Assembly: GCF_038005985.1 (NCBI RefSeq)
Contig: NZ_JBBOUI010000001.1
Coordinates: 231,501-295,500 of the forward strand
Source: Solibacillus sp. FSL R7-0682
GTDB lineage: Bacteria; Bacillota; Bacilli; Bacillales_A; Planococcaceae
Direction of reading: 5' to 3'
DNA length: 64,000 bases
Part shown: one piece after another, positions 53,001 through 60,496 of the stretch
Numbering within the stretch: the first letter of the stretch is position 1
How the letters are laid out: the number at the start of each line of letters is the position of its first letter
Notes under the pieces: generated by a model
Told to the model about the DNA's origin: nothing
The model's input: only the letters and a program-made list of their open reading frames with translations
Databases searched by the model: none
Made by a program: the position numbers and the translations under genes

Positions 53001-53921
53001 ATGAAACAAAAGTGGATTTCACTTGTTGCGGCATTAGTTCTTATCTTTTCGGTACTTGTACCAATGGGCGCATCTGCAGCAACTACTGAGCAAAAAAATC
53101 CTATCAATGAAAAGCTTGGTGTACCAATAGTCGTTTACGGCAGTAACTTATCTGCAGATGAAAAAGAAAAAGTGAAAACGGCATTGCGTGTAGCCAATGA
53201 ATCAGAAGTTGACGAAATTACTATTTCAGGGCAAGATTTAGCAAAATATATTAAAGATAGTAACCCAAGTTCACGTATGTTCTCATCAGCCAAAATTACA
53301 CGTCAAGATGTAGGAAAAGGCTTAACAATAAGTATTGTAACACCAGAAAATATTACACAAGTAACTTCTGAAATGTATGCGAGTGCCATGTTAACAGCAG
53401 GCATAGAAGATGCAATTGTGGAAATTGCAGCACCAAAGCCAGTAACAGGTCACTCAGCATTAGTAGGAATTTATAAAGCATATGAAGTAAAAACAGGAGA
53501 AACATTAGATATAGAGCGTACCGATGTTGCAAATGATGAATTATCAGTAGCAACATCCCTTGCAGAATCAGCAGGAATTAGCGATGAGCAAGTGGCGGAG
53601 CTATTAACGCAAATAAAAAAAGCAATTGCAGAAAATAAACCAGCATCAAAAGAGGAAGTACAACAAATTGTAGAAGATCAGTTAGAAAAATTGCAAATTA
53701 ATTTAAGTGATACAGATCGACAATTACTTGTAGATTTAATGGATCGTATTAGTAATTTAAATATTGATTTTAGTAAACTCTCTTCTCAATTATCAGATTT
53801 GAGTGCGAAGTTCGAAGAAAAATTTGGTGCGATTTTAGAAGATGAAGGCTTCTGGCAAAGCGTTAAAAATTTCTTCAATAATTTAATCGATACAATTTCT
53901 TCTTGGTTTTCTAAAGAATAA
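53001..53921 (+). CDS. Secreted DUF1002 protein (YpuA-like)
   Basis: A 306-residue exported protein; ATG 53001 follows AAGGGGG. The first 26 residues form a signal peptide (basic start, hydrophobic core, ASA cut site). The DUF1002 segment starts at about residue 35 (GVPIVVYGSNLSADEKEKV). A helical, acidic C-terminal half with Ser/Asp-rich DISNLNIDFSKLSSQ follows, probably a coiled coil, and a short hydrophobic tail (WQSVKNFFNNLI). DUF1002 proteins are exported in many Bacillales; function unknown. A terminator follows directly. Confidence 0.85.
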   Translation: MKQKWISLVAALVLIFSVLVPMGASAATTEQKNPINEKLGVPIVVYGSNLSADEKEKVKTALRVANESEVDEITISGQDLAKYIKDSNPSSRMFSSAKITRQDVGKGLTISIVTPENITQVTSEMYASAMLTAGIEDAIVEIAAPKPVTGHSALVGIYKAYEVKTGETLDIERTDVANDELSVATSLAESAGISDEQVAELLTQIKKAIAENKPASKEEVQQIVEDQLEKLQINLSDTDRQLLVDLMDRISNLNIDFSKLSSQLSDLSAKFEEKFGAILEDEGFWQSVKNFFNNLIDTISSWFSKE

Positions 53922-53930
53922 TTATTAATG

Positions 53931-53966
53931 AAAGCTCCCTCTTTATGAGGAGCTTTTATTTTTTTG
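53931..53966 (+). terminator. Terminator after DUF1002 gene
   Basis: AAAGCTCC (53931-53938) pairs with GGAGCTTT (53949-53956), with a T-rich tail. Confidence 0.82.
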
Positions 53967-54013
53967 CCAAATAAATCTGTGCTATATTGGTAGCAAGAAT
54001 AGGAGGGAGTAAT

Positions 54014-54295
54014 ATGGAATTTACGTATCGTAACAAAGGAAATAATGTGGGTGCATTTGAGTATGAATTAAACGGTAATCGTGTTGCAGAAATTACTTGG
54101 GTGGAACGTGATGGTGTCATGAATATGAATCATACGTATGTGTCGGATGTATTAAGAGGCCAAGGGGTGGCGAAGAAGTTACTTGATGCAGCGGCAGCCT
54201 ATGCACGTGAAAATAATTTAAAAATGAAAGCAATTTGTTCTTATGTAGTTGCTTCATTTGACAAAAGTGATGCATATGACGATGTGAAAGCCTAA
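54014..54295 (+). CDS. Short GNAT acetyltransferase-like protein (YjdJ type)
   Basis: A 93-residue protein; ATG 54014 follows AGGAGGG. It has only the core of the GNAT fold: strand VAEITWVERDGVMNMNHTYV, then the acyl-CoA-binding loop RGQGVAKKLLDAAAAYARENN, then KAICSYVVASF. This is the 90-residue COG2388 (YjdJ) group found in many bacteria. Activity and substrate are unknown; some members acetylate small amines. It is single, followed by a good terminator. Confidence 0.82.
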   Translation: MEFTYRNKGNNVGAFEYELNGNRVAEITWVERDGVMNMNHTYVSDVLRGQGVAKKLLDAAAAYARENNLKMKAICSYVVASFDKSDAYDDVKA

Positions 54296-54321
54296 AGGCA
54301 ACAAATTAAATCGTAAAAAAT

Positions 54322-54358
54322 AAGCTGTGCGAAATTTTTCGCACAGCTTTAATTTTAG
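54322..54358 (+). terminator. Terminator after short GNAT gene
   Basis: AAGCTGTGCGAAA (54322-54334) pairs with TTTCGCACAGCTT (54337-54349), followed by TAATTTTA. Confidence 0.82.
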
Positions 54359-54359
54359 G

Positions 54360-54464
54360 TTAAAAAGCTACAAAGAAGGAAATAATAGCAGTGATGACAG
54401 AGGCAACACCGAAAAGTGCAAAAATCTCTGACCATTCATAGCGAGTTTCTTTATTTTGAAACAT
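54360..54464 (-). CDS. 34-residue membrane peptide (small ORF)
   Basis: Minus-strand frame starting at ATG 54464 and ending at TAA 54360. The SD AAAGGAG is 8 bases upstream of the start, a perfect match in a region that otherwise has no gene. Translation: a polar head (MFQNKETRYEWSE) and a hydrophobic stretch from about residue 14 (IFALFGVASVITAIISFFVAF), one transmembrane helix. It resembles no family I recognise. It is convergent to the short GNAT gene, and its stop abuts that gene's terminator. Because of its good SD, right-sized helix and no overlap with other genes I judge it real. Confidence 0.6.
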   Translation of the reverse strand: MFQNKETRYEWSEIFALFGVASVITAIISFFVAF

Positions 54465-54620
54465 AATAAGCACTCCTTTAGGATAAATTTGGAATTTTAT
54501 AATTCTATTTTTAATTTATCCAATTAATATAGAATCTAATCATTTTATATGAAATGTTTTAAAGGAGAATAATTTGGGGTATATATGCACATAAGACATT
54601 TATATTAGGAGGTAATTTAA

Positions 54621-54947
54621 ATGGCAAAATTAAAAGGTAAAGGTGTAGTAATAGCAGGATTATTAGCAGGTGCAGCTTCATTTTTAAGTAAAAAAGAAAA
54701 CCGTGATAAAGCAATGGATTTTCTTAACGAAGCAAAAACAAAAGCTTCACAAGTGATGGCGGATCATAAACAAAGTTATCAAGCAAATACAAATCGATCA
54801 AATGAAGAAACGTTGCCTGTTGGAGAAGTGGCTGGGGATGTGGCTGAGGCTGCAGCAAGTCCAAATACATTAACAATTAATGAAAATGAATTTTTATCTG
54901 AGGGTGGCGCACAGCGTACTATTGCTGAATATAATAAGCAACAATAA
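54621..54947 (+). CDS. Small hypothetical protein, Gly/Ala-rich N terminus
   Basis: A 108-residue protein with SD AGGAGG. Residues 8-22 (GVVIAGLLAGAASFL) are short and hydrophobic, a possible weak membrane segment of the YtxH-like type. A basic helix (SKKENRDKAMDFLNEAKTK) follows, then an acidic, flexible tail. No named domain is confident. It is convergent to the CoA-transferase gene and separated from it by a strong hairpin terminator. Confidence 0.72.
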   Translation: MAKLKGKGVVIAGLLAGAASFLSKKENRDKAMDFLNEAKTKASQVMADHKQSYQANTNRSNEETLPVGEVAGDVAEAAASPNTLTINENEFLSEGGAQRTIAEYNKQQ

Positions 54948-54982
54948 AAAAAGGGCTTGTCTAGAAAATTCTAGACAAGCCC
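54945..54982 (-). terminator. Terminator of the CoA-transferase gene
   Basis: A 14-pair perfect stem (54953-54966 with 54969-54982; two-base loop) is followed on the minus strand by TTTTTTTATTG. The core GCTTGTCTA also occurs in the terminator near 17448. Confidence 0.9.
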
Positions 54983-55003
54983 ATTCGTTATCAAAAAGAA
55001 AAA

Positions 55004-56524
55004 TTAAGCTTTAGTAATTTCTTTTTTCATTGTTTTGTTTTTCGCAAGGTTTACGTGCCAAGAAAGAGCTTCCTCTAAGATGTGAGGAGTTTGCGCGTTT
55101 CCTGTTGCTTCAACAGCACGGTTGTAGTAATCCCATAACTGATCTTTGAAGTCTGGGTGTGCACAGTTTTTAATAATTAACTCAACACGCTCTTTTGGAG
55201 CAAGACCACGTAAGTCAGCAATACCTTGTTCTGTTACGATTACATCTACATCGTGCTCAGTGTGGTCTACGTGTGAAACCATTGGTACGATTGAAGAGAT
55301 CGCGCCACCTTTAGCGTATGATTTCGTTACGAAGATACCTAAACGAGCGTTACGAGCGAAGTCACCAGAACCGCCGATACCGTTCATCATTTTAGTACCT
55401 GAAACGTGTGTAGAGTTTACGTTACCGTAAATATCTAATTCAAGAGCAGTGTTGATTGAGATTAAGCCCAAACGACGGATAAGCTCAGGGTGGTTAGAAA
55501 TTTCTTGTGGACGTAATAAAATTTTGTCAGCATACTTTTCTAAGTTGCCGTATACTTTCTTTTGTAGTTCCTCTGTTAAAGTAATAGAAGTTGCAGCAGC
55601 AAAACGTACTTTACCTGCATCAATTAAGTTAAATACTGCATCTTGTAATACTTCAGAAGATACTACTAAGTTTTCGAATTCTGAATCAGCGAAGCCGTCT
55701 AATACAGCGTTTGCTACTGAACCTACACCAGATTGTAATGGCATTAATTCGTTTGTTAAACGACCCGCTTTAATTTCTGAGCGGAAGAAGTCTAATAAAA
55801 TGTTTGCCATGTTTTGTGTTTCTTCATCTGGAGGAACGATTAATGAAGGCGCATCTGGCTCTTCAGAAATAACGATTGCTTGAATTTTAGCTGGGTCAAC
55901 TTTAATACCAGCAGTACCGATACGTTGTTCAGCGTTAGTAATTGGTAATGGCTCACGTTTACCTTGTTCGGCTGGAACATAAATGTCGTGAATACCAATC
56001 ATTGACTCTGGGTGAGCAATGTTTAACTCGATAATAATATTTTCAGCATATTCAGCAAAGATCGGTGAGTTACCAACAGAAGTTGTTGGGATAATAGAAC
56101 CGTCTTCAGTAATTGCTACAGCTTCGATAATTGCATGTTTGATTGGTCCAATAACGCCTTGACGTACTAACTCAGCATTGTGAGAAAGGTGTGCATCTAC
56201 GTATTTGATTTCGCCTTTGTTGATCATTCCACGCATTACTGAATCGCCTTGGAAAGGACCACGTTTGTTGATAACACCAGCAGCTGCTAAATAGTTATCT
56301 ACTTCAGGACCTAAAGAAGCGCCTGTATATACATCAATTTTAAATTGTTCATTTTTTGCACGTTCAACTAATGCCATTGGAACTACCTTTGCGTCCCCTG
56401 CGCGTGTAAATCCTGACATCCCTACTACTGAGCCGTCTTCGATTAAAGCGGCAGCTTCTGCAGCAGATACAATTTTATCTGATAATGATTTTAAACCTAA
56501 ACGTTTTTCAACTCGTGGATCCAT
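55004..56524 (-). CDS. Acetyl-CoA hydrolase/transferase (succinyl-CoA:acetate CoA-transferase type)
   Basis: A 506-residue class I CoA-transferase with SD GGGGAGG 8 bases from its ATG. The glutamate that forms the covalent CoA thioester lies in VVSSEVLQD; the oxyanion loop GIGGSGDF follows. This composition and length matches the AarC/Cat1/Ach1 group. Such enzymes move CoA between acetate and succinate or hydrolyse acetyl-CoA, linking acetate to the TCA cycle. A cre-like site sits 145-158 bases upstream. A LytTR regulator gene lies upstream on the same strand, which may suggest shared control. Confidence 0.9.
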   Translation of the reverse strand: MDPRVEKRLGLKSLSDKIVSAAEAAALIEDGSVVGMSGFTRAGDAKVVPMALVERAKNEQFKIDVYTGASLGPEVDNYLAAAGVINKRGPFQGDSVMRGMINKGEIKYVDAHLSHNAELVRQGVIGPIKHAIIEAVAITEDGSIIPTTSVGNSPIFAEYAENIIIELNIAHPESMIGIHDIYVPAEQGKREPLPITNAEQRIGTAGIKVDPAKIQAIVISEEPDAPSLIVPPDEETQNMANILLDFFRSEIKAGRLTNELMPLQSGVGSVANAVLDGFADSEFENLVVSSEVLQDAVFNLIDAGKVRFAAATSITLTEELQKKVYGNLEKYADKILLRPQEISNHPELIRRLGLISINTALELDIYGNVNSTHVSGTKMMNGIGGSGDFARNARLGIFVTKSYAKGGAISSIVPMVSHVDHTEHDVDVIVTEQGIADLRGLAPKERVELIIKNCAHPDFKDQLWDYYNRAVEATGNAQTPHILEEALSWHVNLAKNKTMKKEITKA

Positions 56525-56823
56525 AATAAAATCCTCCCCTAAAAAATTTTGATGGTTTAGAGCTATTTAGAAAATTTTGTAATTTTCTGTTTATTTCGCC
56601 AGCTTGTAAAGCGGCATTTACGCTAATAATATCATCAAATTGTCACATTTTCTCCGAATACAGCATAAAAGCGCTTAAAAGTTGCATTTAAGAGAAAATG
56701 TATGAATATTCGACGGTAATAATGTTATTTTGGATATAGTAATTACGTTTTAACCTAGCAAATTTGTGCAATATTAATTAAAAAAACAGGGAAAAAGAAG
56801 GTATATCAAATTACAAGCTATTG
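56525..56823. other. Promoter region of the CoA-transferase gene
   Basis: About 300 bases without a gene between the CoA-transferase start and the terminator of the LytTR gene. It holds the SD, the cre-like site at 56666-56679 and a spaced pair of similar AAAATTTTGTAATTTTCTG-type stretches near 56571-56590. No small reading frame was found that I trust. Confidence 0.5.
56666..56679. promoter_or_regulatory. Cre-like (CcpA) site
   Basis: TAAAAGCGCTTAAA matches the cre consensus TGWAARCGYTWWCA at 12 of 14 positions, including the AGCGCT centre. Carbon catabolite control of the CoA-transferase gene is a reasonable inference. Confidence 0.4.
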
Positions 56824-56853
56824 AAAAAAGCGATTTGCTAGGCGCAAATCGCT
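56824..56853 (-). terminator. Terminator after LytTR regulator gene
   Basis: AAGCGATTTG (56829-56838) pairs with CAAATCGCTT (56844-56853). On the minus strand it is followed by TTTTTC. Confidence 0.8.
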
Positions 56854-56865
56854 TATTGTTCATGA

Positions 56866-57516
56866 TTAGAATCCTAAAGAACGGCGGAAATAGCTCGCAT
56901 AACGTTGACTTACAGGAATGCGCGTACCGTCTTTCATAATTAATAAAAATGTTGAATGAGAATCTGGTTGAATTTCTTCGATGAAGTCAATGTTAACAAT
57001 ATATGAACGGTGGCATCGAATAAATGAGTCAGGAGCCAGGAATAGCTCTAAATCACTTAAGTTTAAACGGTGATACCCTTCACGTTGCATTGTTTTGACA
57101 AATGTTTTACGTAATTGTGTCTCCAGATAAATAACTTGATTGTGTTTAATTGGGTACCAGCAATCATCAATTTTAACGGTAATATAGTTAGTTAAAAATG
57201 GTGAAGGTTTTTGTGGGAAAATAGCAGTAATTGCTCCCTTTGTTTCTCCTTCTTCAATCAACGGGATACTCATACCATAGTATGGTACTCCAAAAACATC
57301 CGATTCGATATACGAATTAATCTTTTGGCCATAAGTAAGCGCTTTATAAGCAGCTGACCCTTCCTTAATCGGGTCACCTGGTTTGATTTTTAAATCTACC
57401 TTTTTGCTTGCTTGGTAGTATAAATACTCACTCGTATCTGAAATTGCAATTGACGTATTTTCAGGGAAAAACTCTTTAATGACTTCCATGATTTCTTCTA
57501 TTTGTTTTGGATCCAC
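56866..57516 (-). CDS. LytTR-family DNA-binding regulator
   Basis: A 216-residue protein; GTG 57516 has GAGGTG 7 bases upstream. Residues 1-105 look like a small sensory domain (PAS/GAF-like, MEVIKEFFPENTSIAISDTSEYLYYQ and GVPYYGMSIPLIEEGETKGAIT). The C-terminal LytTR domain has IRCHRSYIVNIDFIEEI (the family Y-I-V-N signature) and KDGTRIPVSQRYASYFRR. LytTR domains bind direct repeats in promoter DNA. It is transcribed toward the CoA-transferase gene, 342 bases apart, after its own terminator. A regulatory link with that gene is possible but not shown. Confidence 0.85.
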   Translation of the reverse strand: MDPKQIEEIMEVIKEFFPENTSIAISDTSEYLYYQASKKVDLKIKPGDPIKEGSAAYKALTYGQKINSYIESDVFGVPYYGMSIPLIEEGETKGAITAIFPQKPSPFLTNYITVKIDDCWYPIKHNQVIYLETQLRKTFVKTMQREGYHRLNLSDLELFLAPDSFIRCHRSYIVNIDFIEEIQPDSHSTFLLIMKDGTRIPVSQRYASYFRRSLGF

Positions 57517-57549
57517 TCTGTTACACCTCTTTATAAGCATTTTATACAA

Positions 57550-58066
57550 TTATGAACTATTTTACTACATATTTAAAGAAATTAGGGGGAAGAAGATTTT
57601 TTTATTTTTAGAGTATATTTTATAGGGTTTAAAAATGGTAAGTAATAAAAATAAAAAAAGGATAAAAATTACTATAACCCATCGTAAAATGTATATTTTA
57701 AGTCACTTAAATAAATTAAATTACATTATATATTTCAAAAAAAGGAATATAAGTGATATATTTGTACTATACCAATTGTTTAAATTAGGTTGAAAGAAAA
57801 ATATAAAATATGGTAATATTCACTATAGTTACTAATTATTCGAATAAATATATGCAAAACATAGTATTGTAATATGAATAGTCACTTCAATTTTCAAAAT
57901 ACATATATAATTGAACCTCTACTAATTACTATAGAATTATAGCAATTTTGAACATTAATATTAAGTTTACAGGAAAGTATAACTTCCCTATAGACATAAT
58001 GAAGTACATCCGTGTGCTTTCTACTAAATAACAGAATGTCTATTCTGAAGAAAGATGGGGTAATCT
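57550..58066. other. AT-rich intergenic region between divergent LytTR and AraC genes
   Basis: About 510 very AT-rich bases. A palindrome TTATTCGAATAA is at 57836-57847, and the inverted repeat CAGAAT-GTCT-ATTCTG is at 58032-58047 just before the AraC-gene SD. A 52-codon frame at 57635 was rejected. It probably carries the two divergent promoters and their operators. Confidence 0.5.
58032..58047. promoter_or_regulatory. Inverted repeat upstream of AraC-type gene
   Basis: CAGAAT (58032-58037) and ATTCTG (58042-58047) around GTCT, about 20 bases before the start codon. May be an operator for autoregulation or a short RNA hairpin near the SD. Confidence 0.4.
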
Positions 58067-58861
58067 ATGCAACTACATCAGCATTCAATCTCTGAAACCA
58101 TTTCTAAACGATATTTTCAGGAAATCGATAATATCAATCAATATGCTGGGATTGAAGACTTTTTTGTCCTAGAGTCTAAGCTTTTATTTGAGGTATATCA
58201 TTTGGAAGCTGTAAAGGCAAAAAAGACACTTCATGAAATCATTGATATTTTATCGATTCGTTTTGGAAAACAAGTGATTAAGGTTGTGCGTAATTATTTT
58301 GTTATTTTATCTTCTATTGTTGCGCGTAAATTACTAGATAATCAAGTACCATCCAAAAAAGCATTTGCGTTTAATTTAGCATGTGCGGACATGGTAGAAA
58401 ACCAGATGAAAGATGCAGAATTTTTACAATTTGCAGATGACCTTATTGATTTTTATGTGTACTTCATTGCTGATCGAAAACAGCCAACCTTCCGACATCA
58501 AACGGTAAATAAAGTTATTATGTATATTAATGATGAATTGGAAAATGATTTAACAGTAGAAAGTATTGCAGCAAATTTCCACATTAGTACAAGCCATCTA
58601 TCACGTATTTTCCGTGAGCACGTAGGCATTACTTTAGTAGAATATTTAAACGTACGTCGAGTTGAAGAATCTCAATATTATTTACGACATACAAATAAAA
58701 GCATTACCTCAATTTCTGAGCAATTCCATTTCTGTAATCAAAGCTACTTTACGAGAATTTTCAAAAAATATACAAGCGTTACACCAAAGCATTTCCGTGA
58801 TGAGCTACATCATGAGTTCTTTCGTTTCGAAATTACAGAAGTAGAGTATGAAAAAGCATAA
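58067..58861 (+). CDS. AraC-family transcriptional regulator
   Basis: A 264-residue protein. The N-terminal ~150 residues are helical and have no recognised ligand motif, unlike the usual cupin. The C-terminal ~100 residues hold both AraC helix-turn-helices: VESIAANFHISTSHLSRIFREHVG, then ITSISEQFHFCNQSYFTRIFKKYTSVTPKHF. Such proteins usually activate nearby transport or metabolic genes. No obvious target is adjacent; downstream are a small membrane protein and a D,D-carboxypeptidase. The SD is GGGGT, moderate. The effector is unknown. Confidence 0.85.
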   Translation: MQLHQHSISETISKRYFQEIDNINQYAGIEDFFVLESKLLFEVYHLEAVKAKKTLHEIIDILSIRFGKQVIKVVRNYFVILSSIVARKLLDNQVPSKKAFAFNLACADMVENQMKDAEFLQFADDLIDFYVYFIADRKQPTFRHQTVNKVIMYINDELENDLTVESIAANFHISTSHLSRIFREHVGITLVEYLNVRRVEESQYYLRHTNKSITSISEQFHFCNQSYFTRIFKKYTSVTPKHFRDELHHEFFRFEITEVEYEKA

Positions 58862-58881
58862 AAATCTTTTATAAGATTTTT
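58860..58881 (+). terminator. First terminator after AraC-type gene
   Basis: AAAAATCTT (58860-58868) pairs with AAGATTTTT (58873-58881), overlapping the stop codon; T-rich tail. Confidence 0.75.
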
Positions 58882-58937
58882 ACTTTTATATAAAATTTTA
58901 ACTAAAAGTTTCTGAATTAATTGAAAATATTTTATAC

Positions 58938-59009
58938 AACTCTACATTGAGTATTTGTTGAGAAGGTTTTAGCATTCAAACAACAAATCATAAATGTAGA
59001 GTTTTTTCA
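58938..59009 (+). terminator. Second, longer hairpin terminator
   Basis: AACTCTACAT (58938-58947) pairs with ATGTAGAGTT (58994-59003), with an inner ATTTGTTG/CAACAAAT stem, followed by TTTTT. Confidence 0.75.
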
Positions 59010-59122
59010 TAGGTAAATAATTAGTATAAATTATTATGCAATTATTTTGATGCGTGCTATTTTTAGTTTTTATAAAAGTGCGATATACTTCAAACTAGTT
59101 TAAAAATTAAAGGGAGATAGAG

Positions 59123-59377
59123 ATGAAAAAATATGAAAAGCCAATTTCACTAATCTTAGTAGCAGCAGCAAGTTTTTCGGCGTTATTTTTTATTATTAAG
59201 CAAAACATGGAAGCAGCCATTTTGTCGATGACAATTATGTTTACGTTAACAAACTTTTTCAGATCGCGTACATTTAAAGAAAAAGGGCATGAAAAGGAAT
59301 CGAAATGGATGAAAAAAATGGCAATTACTTTTGCTGTTTTATCTGTTATTGTGTTGTATGTCATGATTGCGGGTTAA
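59123..59377 (+). CDS. Small two-helix membrane protein
   Basis: An 84-residue protein with SD AAGGGAG. Two transmembrane helices are clear: about residues 8-26 with the continuation to 42 (ISLILVAAASFSALFFII, AAILSMTIMFTLTNFF) and 66-83 (MAITFAVLSVIVLYVMIAG), separated by a basic loop rich in Lys and Glu (RSRTFKEKGHEKESKWMKK). No family recognised. It is followed after 48 bases by a D,D-carboxypeptidase gene, without a clear terminator between, so they may be an operon. Confidence 0.75.
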   Translation: MKKYEKPISLILVAAASFSALFFIIKQNMEAAILSMTIMFTLTNFFRSRTFKEKGHEKESKWMKKMAITFAVLSVIVLYVMIAG

Positions 59378-59424
59378 CGGAATAATTTAGACAGAATTAA
59401 AACTATAGAAGAAGGCGAAGTAAA

Positions 59425-60240
59425 ATGAATACAAGAACGAATAGAAAAAGTCCAATTGTTCTAATAGCGTCCATTTCGTTATTGTTACTACTAGCAATTT
59501 TAGGTTCGATTTATTACAAGTATGAAGTAGTCGATGAAAAAAATCAGGCAGTAGAAAATCATTCAAATAAATCAGGGACAGATGCAGAAAGTGATGAAGG
59601 AGCTGATCCTAATTTGAATGAGCCAACTCCAACAACACCGGTTGAAAAACCAGCAACAAATGAAAATCCGCCTCAAGAAGTCGTTAATGGATACATCGTT
59701 GGTCAAAACCCTGCAGTAGATCCTACATATGTAAATGGAATTCTTATAGTAAACAAAAAAATTCCACTACCTTCAACGTACAATAAAGGAGAAGATCCTG
59801 CAGCCAAAGCCGCTTTTGAAAAAATGGCAGCTGCTGCAAAACTAGAAGGTTTTGAATTAGTGGCATTTAGTGGATTTCGTTCATACGAATATCAACAAAC
59901 ATTATATGATCGCTATGTAAATCGCGATGGTAAAGATGCCGCGGATCGTTATAGTGCTCGTCCTGGCTATTCAGAGCATCAAACTGGACTAGCATTTGAT
60001 ATTGGAGAAAAAGGGCGCGAAGATTTATGGTTAACAAGTGAATTTGGAGAATCACCTGCAGGACAATGGCTTGTTAACAATGCGCATCAGTATGGTTTTA
60101 TTTTACGTTATCCAAAAGGAAAAGAAGATATTACAGGTTTCATGTATGAATCGTGGCATTTCCGTTATTTAGAAGGAGATACAGCTAAAAAAATTCATGA
60201 AGCTGGCGTGACGTTAGAAGAATATTTAGGTATTAAATAA
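59425..60240 (+). CDS. D-alanyl-D-alanine carboxypeptidase (M15B, VanY-like)
   Basis: A 271-residue protein with a signal anchor at about residues 10-31 and a Pro/Glu/Thr-rich linker to about 85. The M15B catalytic domain has the zinc motif SEHQTGLAFDIG (His and Asp ligands, H-x6-D) and the ESWHFRY motif (third His), plus the substrate Arg in FRSYEYQQTLYDRY. It trims the terminal D-Ala from muropeptide stems outside the membrane. Homologous to VanY/VanXY and B. subtilis YodJ-type enzymes. No van operon partner is near, so this is peptidoglycan maintenance rather than resistance. SD AAGGCGA. Confidence 0.9.
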   Translation: MNTRTNRKSPIVLIASISLLLLLAILGSIYYKYEVVDEKNQAVENHSNKSGTDAESDEGADPNLNEPTPTTPVEKPATNENPPQEVVNGYIVGQNPAVDPTYVNGILIVNKKIPLPSTYNKGEDPAAKAAFEKMAAAAKLEGFELVAFSGFRSYEYQQTLYDRYVNRDGKDAADRYSARPGYSEHQTGLAFDIGEKGREDLWLTSEFGESPAGQWLVNNAHQYGFILRYPKGKEDITGFMYESWHFRYLEGDTAKKIHEAGVTLEEYLGIK

Positions 60241-60249
60241 TGCCATATA

Positions 60250-60496
60250 AAAGAAGAGGCTGGGACAAAACAAAAACATCATTTTTCTCGAGTGAGAAAA
60301 ATGATGTTTTTTTGTAATTGGTTTTCGTTGCGGGGACGCTTTCCGGGGGCGTGGCCTGAGCCTGTAGTCTCAGGCGTCACGCTATTTCCCCAGGAGTTGC
60401 CCCTCAACTACAACCAATTTATTAAGTATCCAATTTTTAATGCTGTACTTTACCGTAAATAGAGAAATTTTCACTTCTGTCCAGCCTCTTCTTTTT
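60250..60496. repeat. Dispersed hairpin repeat element with terminal inverted repeats
   Basis: The ends are related inverted repeats: AAGAAGAGGCTGGGACA (60251-60267) and TGTCCAGCCTCTTCTT (60478-60493). Inside are a near-perfect 18-pair hairpin (60272-60289 with 60294-60311, also able to terminate the upstream gene) and a large GC-rich hairpin (about 60316-60420), whose outer arms are AATTGGTT with AACCAATT and whose inner arms are GCGTGGCCTGAG with CTCAGGCGTCACGC. The GC-rich core stands out sharply from the AT-rich surroundings. Elements of this kind recur in Planococcaceae/Bacillaceae genomes, from memory. No coding potential. Confidence 0.7.

Noticed and set aside
57635-57793. A 52-codon plus-strand frame in the AraC/LytTR spacer
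   Set aside because: No convincing ribosome binding site and a Lys/Asn/Ile-heavy composition expected of AT-rich noncoding DNA.
59425-60240. Vancomycin-resistance cluster
   Set aside because: The M15B carboxypeptidase lacks any vanH, vanA/B, vanX or vanRS neighbours.
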